From Miltoncostaea sp036826475 (GTDB lineage: Bacteria > Actinomycetota > Thermoleophilia > Miltoncostaeales > Miltoncostaeaceae), in assembly GCA_036826475.1 (NCBI GenBank), contig DAISWG010000006.1, forward strand, positions 16,709 to 80,708: a stretch of DNA of 64,000 nucleotides, in the 5' to 3' direction. The position numbers and the translations under genes are program-made. Positions 33,794 through 42,009 of the stretch are shown here, piece by piece (positions within the stretch are counted from its first letter, which is position 1; each line of letters begins with the position of its first letter). The notes under the pieces are model-generated. The model made no database searches. It was not told where the DNA came from and was given only the letters and a program-made list of their open reading frames with translations.

Positions 33794-34656
33794 GCGGCGT
33801 GCTCCCGCCAGCACCACGTGGCGGTCCGCCGGCCGATCACCGCGAGCGCGTGGCGGCGGTAGTCGGCGCTGCCGCGGACGTCGTCGATCGGGCGGGCCGC
33901 CTGCCCCACCAGGTCGCCGAAGCGGCGCAGCGCGGCCTCGGGCGGCGGCGTGCGCCGCTCCCAGTGGTCGCCCTCGTCCAGGACGCCCTCCAGGAACGCC
34001 TCGGCCGCGGGGGCGCGGATGACGGTGGGCGCCGCGGAGCCGATGGCGGCCCGGACGGTGCGCATCCGCGCGTCGAACGCGACGGCGAACGAGCAGACGG
34101 CGATGACCATCGCGTTGCGGGGGCCGACCTTCGCGAACTGCTGGGGCCCGCGGGCGGCGGGCACCCGGACCGCGCGGATGAGCTCGTCCGGCGCCATGAC
34201 GTTGCGCTTGGGGCCGGTGCAGAACGCCTCGAGCGGGATGCTGCGCGTGCCCGTCTCCGACGCCAGCTCGACGGTGGCGCCGGAGGCGATCAGGGGCGGC
34301 AGCGCGTCGCCGGCGGGCGAGGAGGTCGCGATGTTCCCGCCCACCGTCCCGCGATTGCGGATCTGCGGCGAGCCGACCGTGCGCGAGGCGATCGCGAGGC
34401 CCGGCAGGACCTCGGCCATCTCCCGCACGATCCGGGTGTACGTGACCCCGGCGCCGATGACGACGTCGTCGCCGTCGGCGCCCCAGTCGGCCAGCTCCGG
34501 CACGCGCGTGAGGTCGAGGACCCGCTCGGGGCGGCGGCGGTCGAAGTTCAGCTCGACCATCAGGTCGGTGCCGCCGGCCATGGGGAGCGCCCCGGGGTGC
34601 GCGCGCCGGGCCGCCAGCGCCTCGTCGAGATCCCGTGGCTGGACGGTCGTCTCCAA
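33790..34656 (-). CDS. Xanthine dehydrogenase, FAD-binding subunit
   Basis: A 288-residue FAD subunit (PucC-like). FAD-pyrophosphate motifs are MAGGTDLMVELNF and TVGSPQIRNRGTVGGNIATSSPAGDALP, and the C-terminal CO_deh_flav_C domain follows. It accepts electrons from the 2Fe-2S subunit and passes them to NAD. It heads the operon. The only usable start is TTG at 34656; no Shine-Dalgarno sequence precedes it, but a TATCCT hexamer sits seven bases upstream, so a leaderless TTG start is likely. Confidence 0.9.
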   Translation of the reverse strand: METTVQPRDLDEALAARRAHPGALPMAGGTDLMVELNFDRRRPERVLDLTRVPELADWGADGDDVVIGAGVTYTRIVREMAEVLPGLAIASRTVGSPQIRNRGTVGGNIATSSPAGDALPPLIASGATVELASETGTRSIPLEAFCTGPKRNVMAPDELIRAVRVPAARGPQQFAKVGPRNAMVIAVCSFAVAFDARMRTVRAAIGSAAPTVIRAPAAEAFLEGVLDEGDHWERRTPPPEAALRRFGDLVGQAARPIDDVRGSADYRRHALAVIGRRTATWCWREHAA

Positions 34657-34663
34657 GGCGGGG

Positions 34664-34669
34664 AGGATA
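34664..34669 (-). promoter_or_regulatory. -10 hexamer of the purine-degradation operon
   Basis: TATCCT, preceded by GGGG, then seven bases (CCCCGCC) and TTG at 34656. The 37-bp gap to the upstream regulator gene leaves room for little else, so a -35 or operator would overlap the 3' end of that gene. Confidence 0.45.
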
Positions 34670-34693
34670 CCCCGGCCGCCGGGCGCCGGGCCG

Positions 34694-35362
34694 TCACCGC
34701 CCCGGGCGGGCGGTCTCCGCGTCCCCCGTCCCCAGGTAGGCGAGCACCGCCAGCACCCGACGGTGCACGTCCGCGGAGGGCGGGAGACCGAGCTTGCTGA
34801 AGATCCGGGCGACGTGCGCCTCGACGGTCTTCGGGCTCACCACCAGCTCCGCCTCGATCGCCCGGTTCGAGCGCCCCTCGGCGATGAGGGCCAGGACCTC
34901 GCGCTCGCGCGGCGTCAGCGCCGGGTGCGCCCCCGCCCCCTCCACGGCGACGAGGGGCGCGACGACCGCCGGGTCGACGACCGTCCCGCCCGCGGCGACG
35001 CGGCGCAGCGCCACGACGACCTCCTCGATGTCCAGCAGGCGGTCCTTCAGCAGATAGCCGACGCCGTCCCCCTCCCGCAGCAGGCGCAGGGCCCAGCCGA
35101 CCTCGACGTACTGCGACAGCACCAGGACGGCCGTCCCCGGGTGGCGCTCGCGGATCTCGGCGGCCGCGCGCAGCCCCTCGTCGGTGTGGGTCGGCGGCAT
35201 CCGGATGTCGACGACCGCGACGTCGGGCCGGGCGTCCGCCACCAGCCGCAGCAGCGCGTCCGGGTCGCCCGCGGACCCCACCACCTCCAGCCCGTGCTCG
35301 GCGAGGAGGCGCACGAGGCCCTCGCGCACGATCACCGAGTCGTCGGCCACGATCACCCGCAC
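34694..35362 (-). CDS. NarL/LuxR-family response regulator
   Basis: A 222-residue response regulator. The receiver has ADDS near residue 7, phosphoacceptor Asp52 in VVDIRMPPTHTDEG, and the conserved Lys in GYLLKDRLLD. The LuxR-type HTH (about 150-210) is LTPREREVLALIAEGRSNRAIEAELVVSPKTVEAHVARIFSKLGL. The GTG start lies ten bases inside the end of the histidine kinase gene, so kinase and regulator are coupled and probably a pair. The next gene downstream, only 37 bp away on the same strand, is the first gene of the xanthine dehydrogenase operon, making purine catabolism a candidate target. Confidence 0.92.
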   Translation of the reverse strand: MRVIVADDSVIVREGLVRLLAEHGLEVVGSAGDPDALLRLVADARPDVAVVDIRMPPTHTDEGLRAAAEIRERHPGTAVLVLSQYVEVGWALRLLREGDGVGYLLKDRLLDIEEVVVALRRVAAGGTVVDPAVVAPLVAVEGAGAHPALTPREREVLALIAEGRSNRAIEAELVVSPKTVEAHVARIFSKLGLPPSADVHRRVLAVLAYLGTGDAETARPGR

Positions 35363-37071
35363 GGGAACTCCGCCACCAGGCGGGTGCCCCCCTCGGGGCC
35401 GTCGGCCACCGTGAGCGTCCCGTCGAGGGCCGCGACGCGCTCGCGCAGCCCCGCGAGGCCCGAGCCCCCGGCCGGGTCGGCGCCGCCCCGCCCGTCGTCG
35501 GCCACGGCCAGGCGCGCCCGGCCGGCCCCGATCTCGACCGTGACCCGTGCGCACGTGGCGTCGGCGTGCCGGGCGGCGTTGGTCAGCGCCTCCGAGACGA
35601 CGAACCACATCGCGATCTCCACCGCCGCCGGCAGCCGCCGGTCCGGGCAGTCCACGCTCACGGGGAACGGCGCCCGGGAGGCCAGGGCGCGCAGGGCGGG
35701 GGCCAGCCCGCCCTCGTCCAGGGCGGCGGGGTGGATCCCGCGGGCGAGCCTGCGCAGATCGTCCAGGGCGTGCCGCAGCCCGTCCTCGGCCTCGTCGAGG
35801 AGGGGTGCGACGGCGCCGTCGTCCGTCGCGCGGCTCCGCGCCAGGCGCAGGATCAGGCCGAGGCCCACCAGGCGCTGCTGCGCGCCGTCGTGCAGGTCGC
35901 GCTCCAGCCGCCGCCGCTCGGCGTCACCGGCCTCCAGGAGGCGCCGCCGCGCCGCCTGGACCTCCACGAGCCGGGCGCCGAGATCGGCGCTCAGGCGGGC
36001 GTTGTCGAGCGCCAGCGCGGCGGTGGCCCCCGCCGCCCGGAGCAGCTCGGGCCGCCAGGTGAGCGAGGGGTCGTGCACCAGGGCGCCGACCACCCGGTCG
36101 CCGCGCGTCAGGGTGGTCACGGCGGCGCCGTTCGCGCTCGGCGCGGGCGCCGGTGCGCCGTCCGCGTCCACCCAGCCGTCGCCGCCGGCCGGGAGCAGCA
36201 CCCGCAGCGACGGGTCGTGGAGGGCCCGCGCGAGCGACTCCTGCACGGCGGGCGCGCCGACGGGGCCCTCGAGCCCCGTCACCAGCGCGGCCACCGCGAC
36301 GGGCCGCGCACGGGAGCGGGCGAGGCCCACCACCACCCCGACGGCCACCGCGCCCAGGAAGACGACGCCCGCCCAGAAGACGTCCCCGCGCTCGGTGTCG
36401 ATGTCCGTCCGCCACTGGATCCCGAACTGCACCGCCAGGTACGCGGTGAGGGCCGCGAACGCGATCAGGACCGGGGCGAACGCCCGGCGCGCCGCCGGCC
36501 CGCCCCGGTGCCAGCGCCACGCGCAGAGGGCGAGGGCGGCGATCGTCGCCACCAGGGCCGTGTCCACCGCCGCACGGATCAGCGCGTCGTAGGCGCCGGG
36601 GTGCGACTCCACGAACAGCATGTTGGGCTGGGCGGAGTGGGTGATCCCGGTGGTCCGCGGATCCCAGACCGCCATCGCCACCGGGCCGGCGAGCACCGCC
36701 GCCAGCACCGCGAGGCCCGCGACGGACCAGGCGAACCATCCGCGCGGGAGATCGTGGGGGAACGCCACCACCAGGCAGATGACCAGCGCGAAGTACGCGC
36801 CGGCCATGCTCCAGCCGGCGGTGAACCCCTCCGGGGAGGCGATGTCGCGCAGGTTCCACCCCAGCCACGTCAGGCCGGTGGCCACCAGCAGGATGCCCCC
36901 CGATCCCGGCCGCCGCAGCCACAGGGCGATGCCGGCGGCCACCAGGGCCACGCCCACCAGGGCGATCGCCGCCACCCGGGCGCCCCCGTCCCCCTCCAGC
37001 AGCCGCGCGCGCACGGCGCCGATCGTCAGCGCGACCCCCGCGACGCCGGCCGCGACGGGTCCGTACCTCAC
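35353..37071 (-). CDS. Membrane sensor histidine kinase (HisKA_3 type)
   Basis: A 572-residue sensor with about seven N-terminal membrane helices (roughly residues 5-250) and little extracellular loop, so it probably senses a membrane or membrane-soluble signal. A GAF-like cytoplasmic region follows, then HisKA_3 dimerisation with phosphoacceptor His394 in ERDLHDGAQQRLVGLGL, and an HATPase with SEALTNAARHA (N box), VADDGRGG (G1) and GSGLAGLRERV (G2). This architecture pairs with NarL-type regulators, and such a gene follows. Its GTG overlaps the stop of the upstream receiver gene (GTGA). Confidence 0.92.
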   Translation of the reverse strand: MRYGPVAAGVAGVALTIGAVRARLLEGDGGARVAAIALVGVALVAAGIALWLRRPGSGGILLVATGLTWLGWNLRDIASPEGFTAGWSMAGAYFALVICLVVAFPHDLPRGWFAWSVAGLAVLAAVLAGPVAMAVWDPRTTGITHSAQPNMLFVESHPGAYDALIRAAVDTALVATIAALALCAWRWHRGGPAARRAFAPVLIAFAALTAYLAVQFGIQWRTDIDTERGDVFWAGVVFLGAVAVGVVVGLARSRARPVAVAALVTGLEGPVGAPAVQESLARALHDPSLRVLLPAGGDGWVDADGAPAPAPSANGAAVTTLTRGDRVVGALVHDPSLTWRPELLRAAGATAALALDNARLSADLGARLVEVQAARRRLLEAGDAERRRLERDLHDGAQQRLVGLGLILRLARSRATDDGAVAPLLDEAEDGLRHALDDLRRLARGIHPAALDEGGLAPALRALASRAPFPVSVDCPDRRLPAAVEIAMWFVVSEALTNAARHADATCARVTVEIGAGRARLAVADDGRGGADPAGGSGLAGLRERVAALDGTLTVADGPEGGTRLVAEFPCG

Positions 37072-37433
37072 CCCGGCTCCCCCCCGAGCAGCCGCGACAG
37101 CGCGGCGCCGGACAGATCCCGCTTGCGCACGAAGCCGAGCGCGCGGGCGCTCTCGAGTCGCGGACCCAGGTCGGCCGGGTCGCGGCTGGACGTGAGGATC
37201 ACCGGCGGCGCGTCCCCGCGCCGCTCCATCTCCGCCGCCACGTCGATCCCGTCCGCCCCGGGGAGGACGACGTCCATCACCACCAGGTCGGGGCGGAGCT
37301 CGGCGGCCGCGTCGAGCGCCTCGGCGCCGTCGCCGGCCTCGCCGACCACGTCGAAGCCGTCGTCCTCCAGGACGCGGCGGATCAGCGCCCTCACCCCGGA
37401 ATGGTCATCGACCACCAGCACACGCACGCTCAT
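37068..37433 (-). CDS. Single-domain response regulator
   Basis: A 121-residue stand-alone receiver: VRVLVVDDHSGVRALIRRVL, phosphoacceptor Asp54 in VVMDVVLPGADG, ILTSSRDP (Thr/Ser switch) and Lys in FVRKRDLSG. There is no output domain. It is first in a three-gene set with the histidine kinase and the NarL-type regulator, so it may act as a phosphate sink, an adaptor, or a second target of the kinase. The start at 37433 fits the first conserved strand; a longer frame to 37469 is unsupported. Confidence 0.9.
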   Translation of the reverse strand: MSVRVLVVDDHSGVRALIRRVLEDDGFDVVGEAGDGAEALDAAAELRPDLVVMDVVLPGADGIDVAAEMERRGDAPPVILTSSRDPADLGPRLESARALGFVRKRDLSGAALSRLLGGEPG

Positions 37434-37583
37434 CGCCGGATGTTCGTGCTCCGCGCGCGCCCTGTCCATCGGGGTCAGCCCTACGCCGGGGCGCCGTCCG
37501 GATGTGGGGTGCGCCCCGATGACGCCCGCCCGTGCGCGCTCCTACGATGGCGCCGCAATCCCGCCTCCGAGAGGGGAGCCACG

Positions 37584-38231
37584 ATGAGACGTGCAAGCCG
37601 ATGGGCCGTCGCGCTGACCGCGGTGGCCGCCTCCGTCGCCCTCGCCGCGGGGTGCGGCGCCTCCGACGGCAACGTCGCGTCGGTCCCGGCCGCGCCGGGC
37701 GCGCAGCTGGCCGACCGCCTGCTGTCGGCCGAGGAGCTGGGCATCCCCGGCTTCACCGCGACGCGTGAGCCGGTCGAGCCCCAGGACGCGGTCGAGTCGT
37801 CGGCGGGCGACCCGTGCGCGGCCCGGCGGATGCACGACGTCCGCATGCTCCAGGAGGCGGGGCTCCAGGCACGGGTCCGGCGCTCGTTCGAGTCGGGCGA
37901 CGGCGGCGCGCTCAGCATCGTCCAGCAGTTCGCGACGCCGGCCGGCGCGACGGCCGCCCAGAAGGCCTTCGTCGCGGGGCTCGACCGGGACTGGCCCGGC
38001 TGCGACGAGGGCGTCACGACGACCGCGTTCGACACCACGACGCTGGACCACCCGCCGGGCGCGACGCTGGCCCACACCGTCCAGACCGGGCGGGACGTGC
38101 CGGGCGAGGCGTGGAACGTCTTCTTCACCGACGGCCGCTTCCTCTACACGGTCGGGGCCATCGGGACCGGCGTCACCCGGGATGCCGTGGTCGCGGCGGC
38201 GGGGCGCGCCTACGACAAGCGCGCGGGCTGA
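37584..38231 (+). CDS. Lipoprotein of unknown function
   Basis: A 215-residue predicted lipoprotein: signal RRASRWAVALTAVAASVALAAGC with the lipobox Cys at about residue 24. The mature domain has a single-copy SEELGIPGFTATREPV motif followed by a mixed alpha/beta region with paired cysteines (DPCAARR and WPGCDEG). It resembles PknH/sensor-like extracellular domains of actinobacterial lipoproteins only in general style, and I cannot name a family. GAGGGGAG precedes the ATG at 37584 and a TACGAT hexamer lies at about 37542. It is divergent from the two-component genes and 44 bp upstream of the uricase gene. Confidence 0.65.
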   Translation: MRRASRWAVALTAVAASVALAAGCGASDGNVASVPAAPGAQLADRLLSAEELGIPGFTATREPVEPQDAVESSAGDPCAARRMHDVRMLQEAGLQARVRRSFESGDGGALSIVQQFATPAGATAAQKAFVAGLDRDWPGCDEGVTTTAFDTTTLDHPPGATLAHTVQTGRDVPGEAWNVFFTDGRFLYTVGAIGTGVTRDAVVAAAGRAYDKRAG

Positions 38232-38261
38232 CCGGGCCCGCGTGCGGGGCACCCGCTCGGC

Positions 38262-38267
38262 TACGGT
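38262..38267 (+). promoter_or_regulatory. -10-like hexamer before the uricase gene
   Basis: TACGGT ends eight bases before the GTG at 38276, with no Shine-Dalgarno sequence. It suggests a separate, nearly leaderless promoter for uricase-uraH in addition to read-through from the lipoprotein gene. Confidence 0.35.
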
Positions 38268-38275
38268 TCCGGCGG

Positions 38276-39148
38276 GTGCCCGAGCACGCGATCACCTACG
38301 GCAAGACGGCGGTGCCGGTCTACCGGCACGGCGCCGCACCGCTCGAGGGCCTGCCGGCCGTCCCCGAGTCGGGGGTCACCGGCCTGCCCAACCATCTGGT
38401 CGCCGGCCGCGTGACCGTCGAGGTGTTCGGCGACAACTTCCTGCCCTCGTACACCGAGGGCGACAACTCGATGGTCGTCGCGACCGACAGCATCAAGAAC
38501 CTGGTGCTCCGGGAGTCGGGGTCGTGGACCGGGGCGACCCCCGAGAGCCTGCTGCTGCACCTGGGCGGCCTGATGCTCGCCGACTACGGGCAGATGCAGG
38601 CGCTGCGGATGGCGTGGGACGAGATCCCGTTCGCGCCCGCCGGCGGCGACGTGCTGTTCTCCCGATCCGGCGACGACCGCGCGGTGGCCGACATGCGCCT
38701 GGAGCGCGAGGGGGACGGCGTCCGCATCGCCCACCTGGCGTGCGGCCGCCGCGACATGGCCCTGCTGAAGCTGACGGGAAGCGCGTTCACCGCGTTCGTC
38801 CGCGACGACTACACCACCCTTCCGGACCGCCGCGACCGGCCGCTCTTCGTCGGCCTGGACGTGGGATGGCGCTACGCCGACCCCACCGACGCCCTGGGCG
38901 CCGATCCGGGCCGGTACGTCGCCGCCGCCCAGGTGTCCGACCTGCTGCGGGCCGTGTTCACGGAGTTCGTGTCGGAGTCGATCCAGCACCTCGTCCACGA
39001 GATGGGGGTCCGGATGCTCGCGCGCTACCCCGGGTTGGCGGAGGTGTCCTTCGAGGGGCGCAACCTGACCCGGGACCCGGTGGTGGAGGGCGTGTACACC
39101 GACCCCTTCCCCGCCCACGGGACCATCACGCTGACCATGCGGCGCTGA
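38276..39148 (+). CDS. Urate oxidase (uricase)
   Basis: A 290-residue cofactor-free uricase oxidising urate to 5-hydroxyisourate. YGKTAVPVYR places catalytic Lys10, VVATDSIKNLV gives Thr70 and Asp71, and FPAHGTITLTMRR gives His281 as the third member of the Lys-Thr-His relay. VADMRLERE and LLKLTGSAFTAFVRDDYTTLPDRRDRPL are strongly conserved in uricases of the tandem T-fold type. The ending LTMRR lacks the peroxisomal SKL of eukaryotic forms, as expected. uraH follows with a one-base TGATG overlap. It supplies the step missing from the minus-strand xdh-all operon. Confidence 0.95.
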   Translation: MPEHAITYGKTAVPVYRHGAAPLEGLPAVPESGVTGLPNHLVAGRVTVEVFGDNFLPSYTEGDNSMVVATDSIKNLVLRESGSWTGATPESLLLHLGGLMLADYGQMQALRMAWDEIPFAPAGGDVLFSRSGDDRAVADMRLEREGDGVRIAHLACGRRDMALLKLTGSAFTAFVRDDYTTLPDRRDRPLFVGLDVGWRYADPTDALGADPGRYVAAAQVSDLLRAVFTEFVSESIQHLVHEMGVRMLARYPGLAEVSFEGRNLTRDPVVEGVYTDPFPAHGTITLTMRR

Positions 39149-39477
39149 TGGCGGGGCGGCGGCTGACCACCCACGTCCTCGACACGGCCCGGGGCCGCCC
39201 CGCCGCGGGGGTCGCGGTCACGCTCCGCCGGGACGGGGAGGTGGTGGCACGGGCCGTGACCAACGCCGACGGCCGCACCGACGCGCCGCTGCTGGAGGGG
39301 GCCGACCTGGTGGCCGGCGTCTACGAGCTGACGTTCGCGGTCGGCGACTACTTCCGCGGCGACGGCGGCTTCCTGGACGAGGTGCCCGTGCGCTTCACGG
39401 TGGCGGCCGGCGCCGGCCACCTGCACGTGCCGCTGCTGGTGTCCCCCGGGGGCTACACCACCTACCGCGGCTCGTAG
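39148..39477 (+). CDS. uraH: 5-Hydroxyisourate hydrolase (transthyretin-like)
   Basis: A 109-residue transthyretin-related enzyme converting 5-hydroxyisourate to OHCU. The N-terminal LTTHVLDTARGRPAAGVAVTL, the central strand and HLHVPLLVSPGGYTTYRGS with the diagnostic C-terminal YRGS are all present, including the catalytic His residues. It is coupled to uricase (TGATG). Its stop lies three bases from the stop of the convergent permease gene. Confidence 0.96.
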   Translation: MAGRRLTTHVLDTARGRPAAGVAVTLRRDGEVVARAVTNADGRTDAPLLEGADLVAGVYELTFAVGDYFRGDGGFLDEVPVRFTVAAGAGHLHVPLLVSPGGYTTYRGS

Positions 39478-39480
39478 CGG

Positions 39481-42009
39481 CTAGCTCCGGATGTAGGGGA
39501 TCCCCACGGCGGCGGGCGGCCGCGGCCGGCGGATGACGCCGGCGACGGCGATCAGGGTGAGCAGGTACGGCAGCGTCTGGAACAGCACGGCCAGCGAGTC
39601 GGAGTACACCGGCAGCCGCTGCGCGATCGCGCTCGCCGAGCCGAACAGCAGCGCCGCGAAGAAGATCCCCTTGGGCCGCCAGTTGCCGAAGATCAGGGCC
39701 GCCAGGGCGATGAAGCCCTGCCCCTTGGACATGTTCTCGCTGAAGGAGTCGACGAACCCGATCGACAGGAACGCCCCGCCGAGGGCCGCGAGGACGCCGG
39801 AGAGGATCACCCCGGTGTAGCGGATCCGGTACACCGACAGCCCCACGGTCTCCGCGGCGCGCGGGTGCTCGCCCACGGACCGCAGGCGCAGGCCGAACGC
39901 CGTGCGGAAGACGATCCAGTACGACAGCGGCACCATCAGCAGCGCGAACCAGATGAGCAGGTTCAGGTCGCCCAAGGCCTCGCCGAAGAACGGGACCCCG
40001 TCGAGGAACCCCAGGTGCACGTCGGGGATCGCCGAGACGGTGCCGGGGGTCCCCTCAGGGCCGTAGATGTCGATGAACAGGTAGCCGGTCAGGCCCCAGC
40101 CGAGGAGCCACACGCCGGTGCCGCTCAGGATCTGGTCGGCGCGCAGGTGGATCGACACCACCGCGTGGATCCCGGCGAGCACCGCCCCGGCGATCATGGC
40201 CAGCACGACGCCCCACACCCAGTTGCCGAGCTTGTCGGCGCCGAGGAACCCGAAGAACGCGCCGACCAGCAGCATGCCCTCCAGGCCGATGTTCACGACG
40301 CCGCTGCGCTCGGAGAACATGCCGCCGATCGCCGCCAGGATGAGCGGGGTGGCGTACCGGAGCATCGCGGCGACCAGGGTGCCCCAGATGAACACCGTCT
40401 CCAGGTTCGAGACGCTCGAGTGCGTTGCGGCGATGCCGAGGGCGCCGAAGATCAGGGCCAGCGCCATCGCGATGATGCCGAGGCGCCGCTCGCCCCGCCA
40501 CGCGGTCCACGCCCCGAGCCCCAGGGCCACGAGCGCGACGACCAGCGGGACGGCGAGGCTCCGCGCCGTGACCGGTGGGACCGCCAGCCAGAACGCGAGG
40601 AGCGCCACGACGACGGCGGCGACGCCGACGGCCTTCGCGCCGCGGGGCACGCGCGCGAGGGCCCAGGCGCGCATCCGCTGCGCGACGGGCACGTGGGGCA
40701 GCGGCGGCACGTCCACGTCGCTCGCGGCGAAGCCGCGCTCCGCCCGCTCCGGATGCGGTCCGCGTCTGAGCGACGCCAGGGACGGGAGCCTCGGCATGTG
40801 GAACCAGCCGAGCTTGCCCCGCCGCCACAGCCAGATGATCAGCACGTCGGCGCCGATGAACAGCAGCACCAGCGCCTGGATCATGAGCTGGAGGTTGCCG
40901 GCGAGGCTCGGGTCGAAGATGTCGGGATCGAGCGTGCGCGACGACGTCCCGTACTGGAGCGCGCCGAACAGGAACGCCGCGAACAGCACCCCGACCGCGG
41001 TGTTGCGGCCCAGGAACGCGACCGCGATGCCGGTGAAGCCGACGGTGGCGGACTGGACGTCGAGGGTGCCGAGGCGGAACTGCCAGCCCAGCATGTCCAT
41101 CGCGCCGCCCAGGCCGGCGAACGCGCCCGAGATCGCCATGGCCAGGAAGTAGCTGTTGCGCACGCTGATGCCGCCGTAGCGCGCGGCCTCGGCGCTGCGG
41201 CCCACGGCGCGGACCCGGAAGCCCAGGGTGGTGCGCGACAGCGTCAGCCAGTACGCGACGAGCGCGCCGAAGGCGATGAAGATCCCGATCGTGAGGCCCT
41301 GGAGCACCGGGTCGCCCCAGATGACCGGCAGCCGCGCCGCCTCGACCACGTCGTTGGAGATCGGCACGCTCGCCTGGATGGGGTTGTCGTTCTGCAACGG
41401 CCCGCCCAGGCCGAACAGGTACGACCCCACCCAGTAGGCGATCCAGTTGAGCATGATCGTCGTGACGACCTCGTGCGCCCCCACGGTCGCCTTCAGGAAG
41501 CCGGCGATCCCCGCGAACGCGGCCCCGGCGAGCGTGGCCAGCACGATCGCCACGAGGATGTGGACCGGGCCGGCCAATCCGGCCCAGGAGGAGCCGACCC
41601 AGACCGAGACGATGGCGCCCATCGTCCACTGGCCCTGGCCGCCGATGTTGAACATCCCGCAGCGGAACGCGAACGCGACGGCGAGGCCCGTGAGGATAAG
41701 CGTCGTCGTCTGGAGCAGGGTCTGCTGGAGGTTGAACGCCGCGTCGGCGCGGGCGTCCCCCGTGACCCACGGCAGGAACCAGTCGAGCCCGGCGCCCTGG
41801 AAGATGCCCTTGTAGACCTGGAGCGGGTTGTGGCCCGTCGCCAGGACGACCAGCCCGGCCAGCAGGAACGCCAGGATCGTGGTGGCGACGGAGGTGGCGA
41901 CGCCGCCGACGTGCGGGAGCGTCCAGGCCCTCCAGCCGCCGGGCGGCTCCGCCTCGGGCGGCGGCTCGGGCAGCCGTGGCGGCGGGATCGGCGGCGCGGT
42001 GGTGCTCAC
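39481..42009 (-). CDS. Fused dual permease of a nucleoside ABC importer
   Basis: An 842-residue protein in which the two permeases of the BmpA/NupNOPQ-type importer are one polypeptide. Residues about 30-400 match the first permease (YufP/NupP-like; GMFNIGGQGQWTMGAI, GRSAEAARYGGISVRN coupling loop). A 50-residue charged linker (about 400-450, SLRRGPHPERAERG) follows. An extra helix pair and residues about 530-842 match the second (YufQ/NupQ-like; SERSGVVNIGLEGMLL, GEHPRAAETVGLSVYRIRY coupling loop). The fusion is continuous in frame with no sign of sequencing error. It starts with GTG in a GTGA overlap with the ATPase gene. It forms the membrane channel for nucleosides. Confidence 0.9.
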   Translation of the reverse strand: MSTTAPPIPPPRLPEPPPEAEPPGGWRAWTLPHVGGVATSVATTILAFLLAGLVVLATGHNPLQVYKGIFQGAGLDWFLPWVTGDARADAAFNLQQTLLQTTTLILTGLAVAFAFRCGMFNIGGQGQWTMGAIVSVWVGSSWAGLAGPVHILVAIVLATLAGAAFAGIAGFLKATVGAHEVVTTIMLNWIAYWVGSYLFGLGGPLQNDNPIQASVPISNDVVEAARLPVIWGDPVLQGLTIGIFIAFGALVAYWLTLSRTTLGFRVRAVGRSAEAARYGGISVRNSYFLAMAISGAFAGLGGAMDMLGWQFRLGTLDVQSATVGFTGIAVAFLGRNTAVGVLFAAFLFGALQYGTSSRTLDPDIFDPSLAGNLQLMIQALVLLFIGADVLIIWLWRRGKLGWFHMPRLPSLASLRRGPHPERAERGFAASDVDVPPLPHVPVAQRMRAWALARVPRGAKAVGVAAVVVALLAFWLAVPPVTARSLAVPLVVALVALGLGAWTAWRGERRLGIIAMALALIFGALGIAATHSSVSNLETVFIWGTLVAAMLRYATPLILAAIGGMFSERSGVVNIGLEGMLLVGAFFGFLGADKLGNWVWGVVLAMIAGAVLAGIHAVVSIHLRADQILSGTGVWLLGWGLTGYLFIDIYGPEGTPGTVSAIPDVHLGFLDGVPFFGEALGDLNLLIWFALLMVPLSYWIVFRTAFGLRLRSVGEHPRAAETVGLSVYRIRYTGVILSGVLAALGGAFLSIGFVDSFSENMSKGQGFIALAALIFGNWRPKGIFFAALLFGSASAIAQRLPVYSDSLAVLFQTLPYLLTLIAVAGVIRRPRPPAAVGIPYIRS

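Noticed and set aside
37584..38231. Lipoprotein as part of the uricase operon's transport function
   Set aside because: It has no transporter motif; proximity to uricase is the only link, and uricase seems to have its own -10.
39481..42009. Two separate permease genes joined by a sequencing frameshift
   Set aside because: Both halves and the linker share one frame without a stop or abrupt change in codon use, so no frameshift is needed to explain the join.
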